A stretch of DNA of 64,000 nucleotides from Echinostoma caproni. Lineage: Eukaryota > Platyhelminthes > Trematoda > Plagiorchiida > Echinostomatidae. Positions within the stretch are counted from its first letter, which is position 1. Each line of letters starts with the position of its first letter. Below are positions 60,730-64,000 of the stretch, piece by piece. The notes beneath the pieces are model-generated. The model was not told where the DNA came from, did no database searches, and saw nothing but the letters and a program-made list of their open reading frames with translations. The stretch lies in the NCBI GenBank assembly GCA_900618425.1, contig UZAN01040209.1:1-64000 (forward strand), in the 5' to 3' direction. The translations under genes were made by a program, and so were the position numbers.

Positions 60730-63700
60730 GCGTGGCAATGTGTAGGTCTCCGTGTACTGTCTGTCTGACCACATTGCATCTTACTGTGAATGTAACGATC
60801 ATAGATCAGTCTAGCCTTGGACGAATGTGCAGCCAAATAGTTTGGGTTTATTCCAGCCAATGAATACAAACCAAATGGTTTTAGTGTTCGACAGAGCAGA
60901 GGAATTCGTTTTACTCACACCTATTGGTAGTGGTGGGGACATCCGCACCCAAGCGAGCACGCACGCAGGCGATCACACACGCACTTACGGGTGTTAGACT
61001 GTAGTTCACCTCAGGAAACATTTTCAGCATGTTTAGGACGAAAGATAACAGAGGCCAAATTTACAGTTTGTCACAAAGATTGTCCCTTTTCAATCGTGCT
61101 TTTAAGAAACGAATCAAATAAAGCTAATTATTCTTGTCATTCTGTCCATTAACTTATCTATCCGTCCGACTATGATGTTGACACATAAGCCTCTGATTCT
61201 CACATGCTTATGTCTCTGTGTAATCCAGCGAGCATGAGACCAATGCCATTGTAAACTACACTTGAAGGTCACCAAAAGTTTCTAGTCGTATGTATCTCAT
61301 AAAGACGTACTGACCAAAATCGCGCTGACTTTGATAAAACCCATTCGAATTCGGCAAGGAGATTGTAAATTCCGTTTATTTGCCTACTCATCTCAGTGAC
61401 TAGTCGGTTTGAGAATATTTCATCACCAAATCGAGATGACATCATCCGTGGCTGGGGTACGGTGGTACCTGACTTCACTTTTGGTTCAGGATCTCTCTTT
61501 TACTCAAACCAGATCACCAGTATACTTTCCATCTTTTAGCCTGGTGACACCACCTACTTTAGTTTCCTGGCTGTTTACCAATCAAATGATACTGAAAAAT
61601 CATAGGAATAGAGCCGAATAAAATCATATCAGAAGATTTCTTGACGGTTGGCAATTCACGGGCTGCTTCGGCACTTTGAAAGTAGCCAATTTTACATATG
61701 AATGCTCATTACGGGTTGCATGCGCAAAGGGCACTACCACATGTCTGAACAACGGATCGGAAAAATGCACGTTGGAGAACAAACTCGTTCATTAATTCAC
61801 TGACTAATGCAACACAACGTATATATCGTAATGTTCGGTGGAAGAAAACACTCATAAAAGAATGAGAGAGAGAAAAGTATCGTTTCACTTCCCTGACCGG
61901 ATGTTGATCACACTTTGGTCAGCGCGTATACGCATTGGTTTGATTATAAAAGAAGTGGACGATCGTGAGTGGTAATAGCCAATAAAGATCGAATGTTCTT
62001 ACGATTGCTTTTTGTAAATATATGCATATATGCATCATTCTCCAAATATTTTACTGGCACTTAACAACCTTACCTATTATGCATGCCCCTAACTTTAAAC
62101 TAGGAGATACTGGCTATTAGCCTTTATTCCGTCGAGGTTTACACCTACTCTCATACGTTTTTAAGGTAACATATGTGACTCATATCAATATCCTTATTCT
62201 CCTGATCTGCGTGAACAGCACATTCCACAATTACACATTATGAAACCGAATGTAAACAATAAGCCAAACCTTGATGAGTTACAAAAATATTAAAAGTTTA
62301 AGCCCTTTCAATTTTTTTCCAAAAAATGTACTGCATACTTGTAAGTTTCATTTGTGGTTGTCGTGACGTTGTGCCTGGATCACGTGAACAGCTAAGTCAT
62401 TCCATTTCACTCCCGGTGCGCATTTCTTCAAAAGTCATTTCAGTTCATTTAATCAGTTGATTCCTTTTTAAGTTTCACATCGACGTCTCTCTTGTTGTGG
62501 ATAAACGAGAATAACCCCATAACTTCACTCGGTGATTAAATAGTACCTTGATGCAGAAACAGCGTTTCACTTGGTAAACGCGTGTTTCGTTCCGTCTAGT
62601 TCCTCAGGACTTGTTTTTGCATCATACACATACTACCTCTCTTCACATTGATAACTGCATGATGCAAGGCAAAGAAATGCGGTATTTCAAAGATTGGGGC
62701 TTTGAGCACTAACGGAAAAAAACATCAGTTTGGTCATTTGATGGCAATAGCTAGTTTGTCACAACCAGTCATAGGGACACTCATAGGTGTTACTCCGGAG
62801 CAAAGTCGAGTGCAGTATTTCTGTTCCCACATGCTTCTAGGTTTCAGATATCTTACATACCATTGCATCATTCGACCTCATGTGGGTTAGACGAATGCTT
62901 TTTACGTCTTTGAGACTAAACTATGACTAAAAGGTTACCCTAGCGTAATTTTAATCGAGTTTCCCATTTTTCTCCCTTTGTTATTTTAAATTTTCCCACA
63001 CTTTCAGCAAGACATACCCACTGCTAGATGTAACGTCACAGGACGAGAAATTGGGAAAACAAATACAACCAATATTTTCATCTTTTTCATCCATACACAA
63101 CCGTTACGTTTGTACTTCTTGCCGAATTTCATTCAATCTCAAGATTCCTGTACATTTGCAAGTTTCGCCCAGACCAAACTATATACGACACAATAAAAAT
63201 ACCAACTAATGGACGCTTATCTCATACTTCGACGATAAATTTCATGATGTGCTTAATTTCTCATCATAAAACTTTTCAAATATAGCCTTTCGTCGTATAA
63301 AATAAGCCACCTATGGGGAAAATTGTACGCTTGATCATCCATCAATAAATAAGCTCTAATATTCTTTGAGGTAAAATCATTTAACGACATGATCTAACGT
63401 TGAACTGGTTTAGCCGACTTATGTAGTAATTCAACAATCACATATCTTCACGTCTTAATTTGAATTACTACAAACCTGAGGAATTACCATCCCTGTTGGG
63501 GATCACAAACCATCACTAGTAACAACAAATTCGTTTACAAATATCTACCAACATTTCAAGGTGGCTCATACGCCTTAAATAGCTATTTGGCTTGGATGAA
63601 CCAGTCGGTAGTTTGTTTGAATCATTGTGTTGCACGATGAACTTACAAGACACGTTTTGTCCGGAATATTCCCTATCGGAGAAAGAAATTCGTGACATAC

Positions 63701-64000
63701 AGATATACAAAATTATGATAATCCACTATTAAACTTTCGTATTCATCTACTCAACAAAATATATTGTTCCATTTTTTTTACCCAAAACAGCTTAAATAGT
63801 TGTTTTCACTGTGGGGGTGAGAGGAGGGGTATTTTTTCCAAGCTGAGCGATCTAACTGCACCGAAAAATACTAAACTTCTGATCGTTGGTGACATCTCCC
63901 GCAACGGTATTATCAGTTAGATCACTAAGGTTGAACGTCGGGTGATTCACTACATGAAACATCATTTGCATCTTACAGTGAGTTATTTATTATGAAAAAC

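Larger units (their letters stand above)
58800..64000. other. Non-coding region with one inverted repeat and a GGT tract
   Basis: The inverted repeat at 59623-59727 and the GGT tract at 60696-60729 are listed separately. A small frame at 60456-60665 begins with a hydrophobic stretch like a signal peptide but has no other support. Nothing else recognised to the window end. Confidence 0.5.

Noticed and set aside
60985..61050. Possible DYRK exon ending FPEVNYSLTP before a GTAAGT
   Set aside because: LTP recalls the family's pre-kinase motif, but there is no acceptor, the frame is closed just upstream and the phase and order do not fit.

Overview
The window looks like nuclear DNA of a flatworm, most likely a digenean trematode. 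The evidence is one multi-exon protein kinase gene spread over more than 32 kb by introns up to 19.5 kb, AT-rich non-coding DNA, tetranucleotide microsatellites, and a dense layer of decayed retroelements (RTE-like and CR1/Jockey-like LINEs, Penelope-like elements, short repeats carrying hammerhead ribozymes). I cannot name the genus. Scattered N bases mark assembly uncertainty.

Protein-coding content: one gene is supported with confidence, a class II DYRK kinase (DYRK2/3/4 group) on the minus strand. Four exons can be joined in frame with consistent phases: 36034-35833, 35764-35568, 25996-25411 and 5922-3716 (stop at 3718-3716). They encode about 1063 residues: a DYRK-type pre-kinase segment, the complete kinase domain and a 550-residue low-complexity tail. 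The N-terminal exon(s) were not found and should lie upstream, above 36034.

Layout: 1-304 is the 3' end of a LINE. 1845-2336 holds two short hammerhead repeats head to head. 3525-3715 is the probable 3' UTR. 3716-36034 is the kinase gene; its 19.5 kb intron contains a CR1/Jockey-like RT (17.87-18.45 kb), a Penelope-like RT (18.48-19.65 kb), a hammerhead repeat relic with a second tRNA-like head (19.79-20.15 kb) and another LINE tail (20.44-20.86 kb). Its 9.6 kb intron contains a hammerhead repeat with intact core (31.1 kb) and several tRNA-like sequences. From 36 kb to 64 kb there are no certain exons; this part holds hammerhead repeats at 40.6, 41.7, 45.8, 50.4 and 56.5 kb, a 2 kb RTE on the minus strand (46.3-48.5 kb), a Penelope GIY-YIG endonuclease fragment (54.4 kb), an RTE relic on the plus strand (57.9-58.8 kb), a 38-bp-arm inverted repeat (59.6 kb) and a CpG-rich patch (43.2-43.5 kb).

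The most interesting signal is the set of nine short interspersed repeats that combine tRNA-like Pol III promoter boxes with a hammerhead self-cleaving ribozyme just downstream. Four copies (31166-31210, 40676-40720, 41740-41783, 50434-50477) keep every core nucleotide of a hammerhead. They resemble the Sm-alpha type of ribozyme SINE known from schistosomes, and they share the window with Penelope-like elements, another group known to carry hammerheads.
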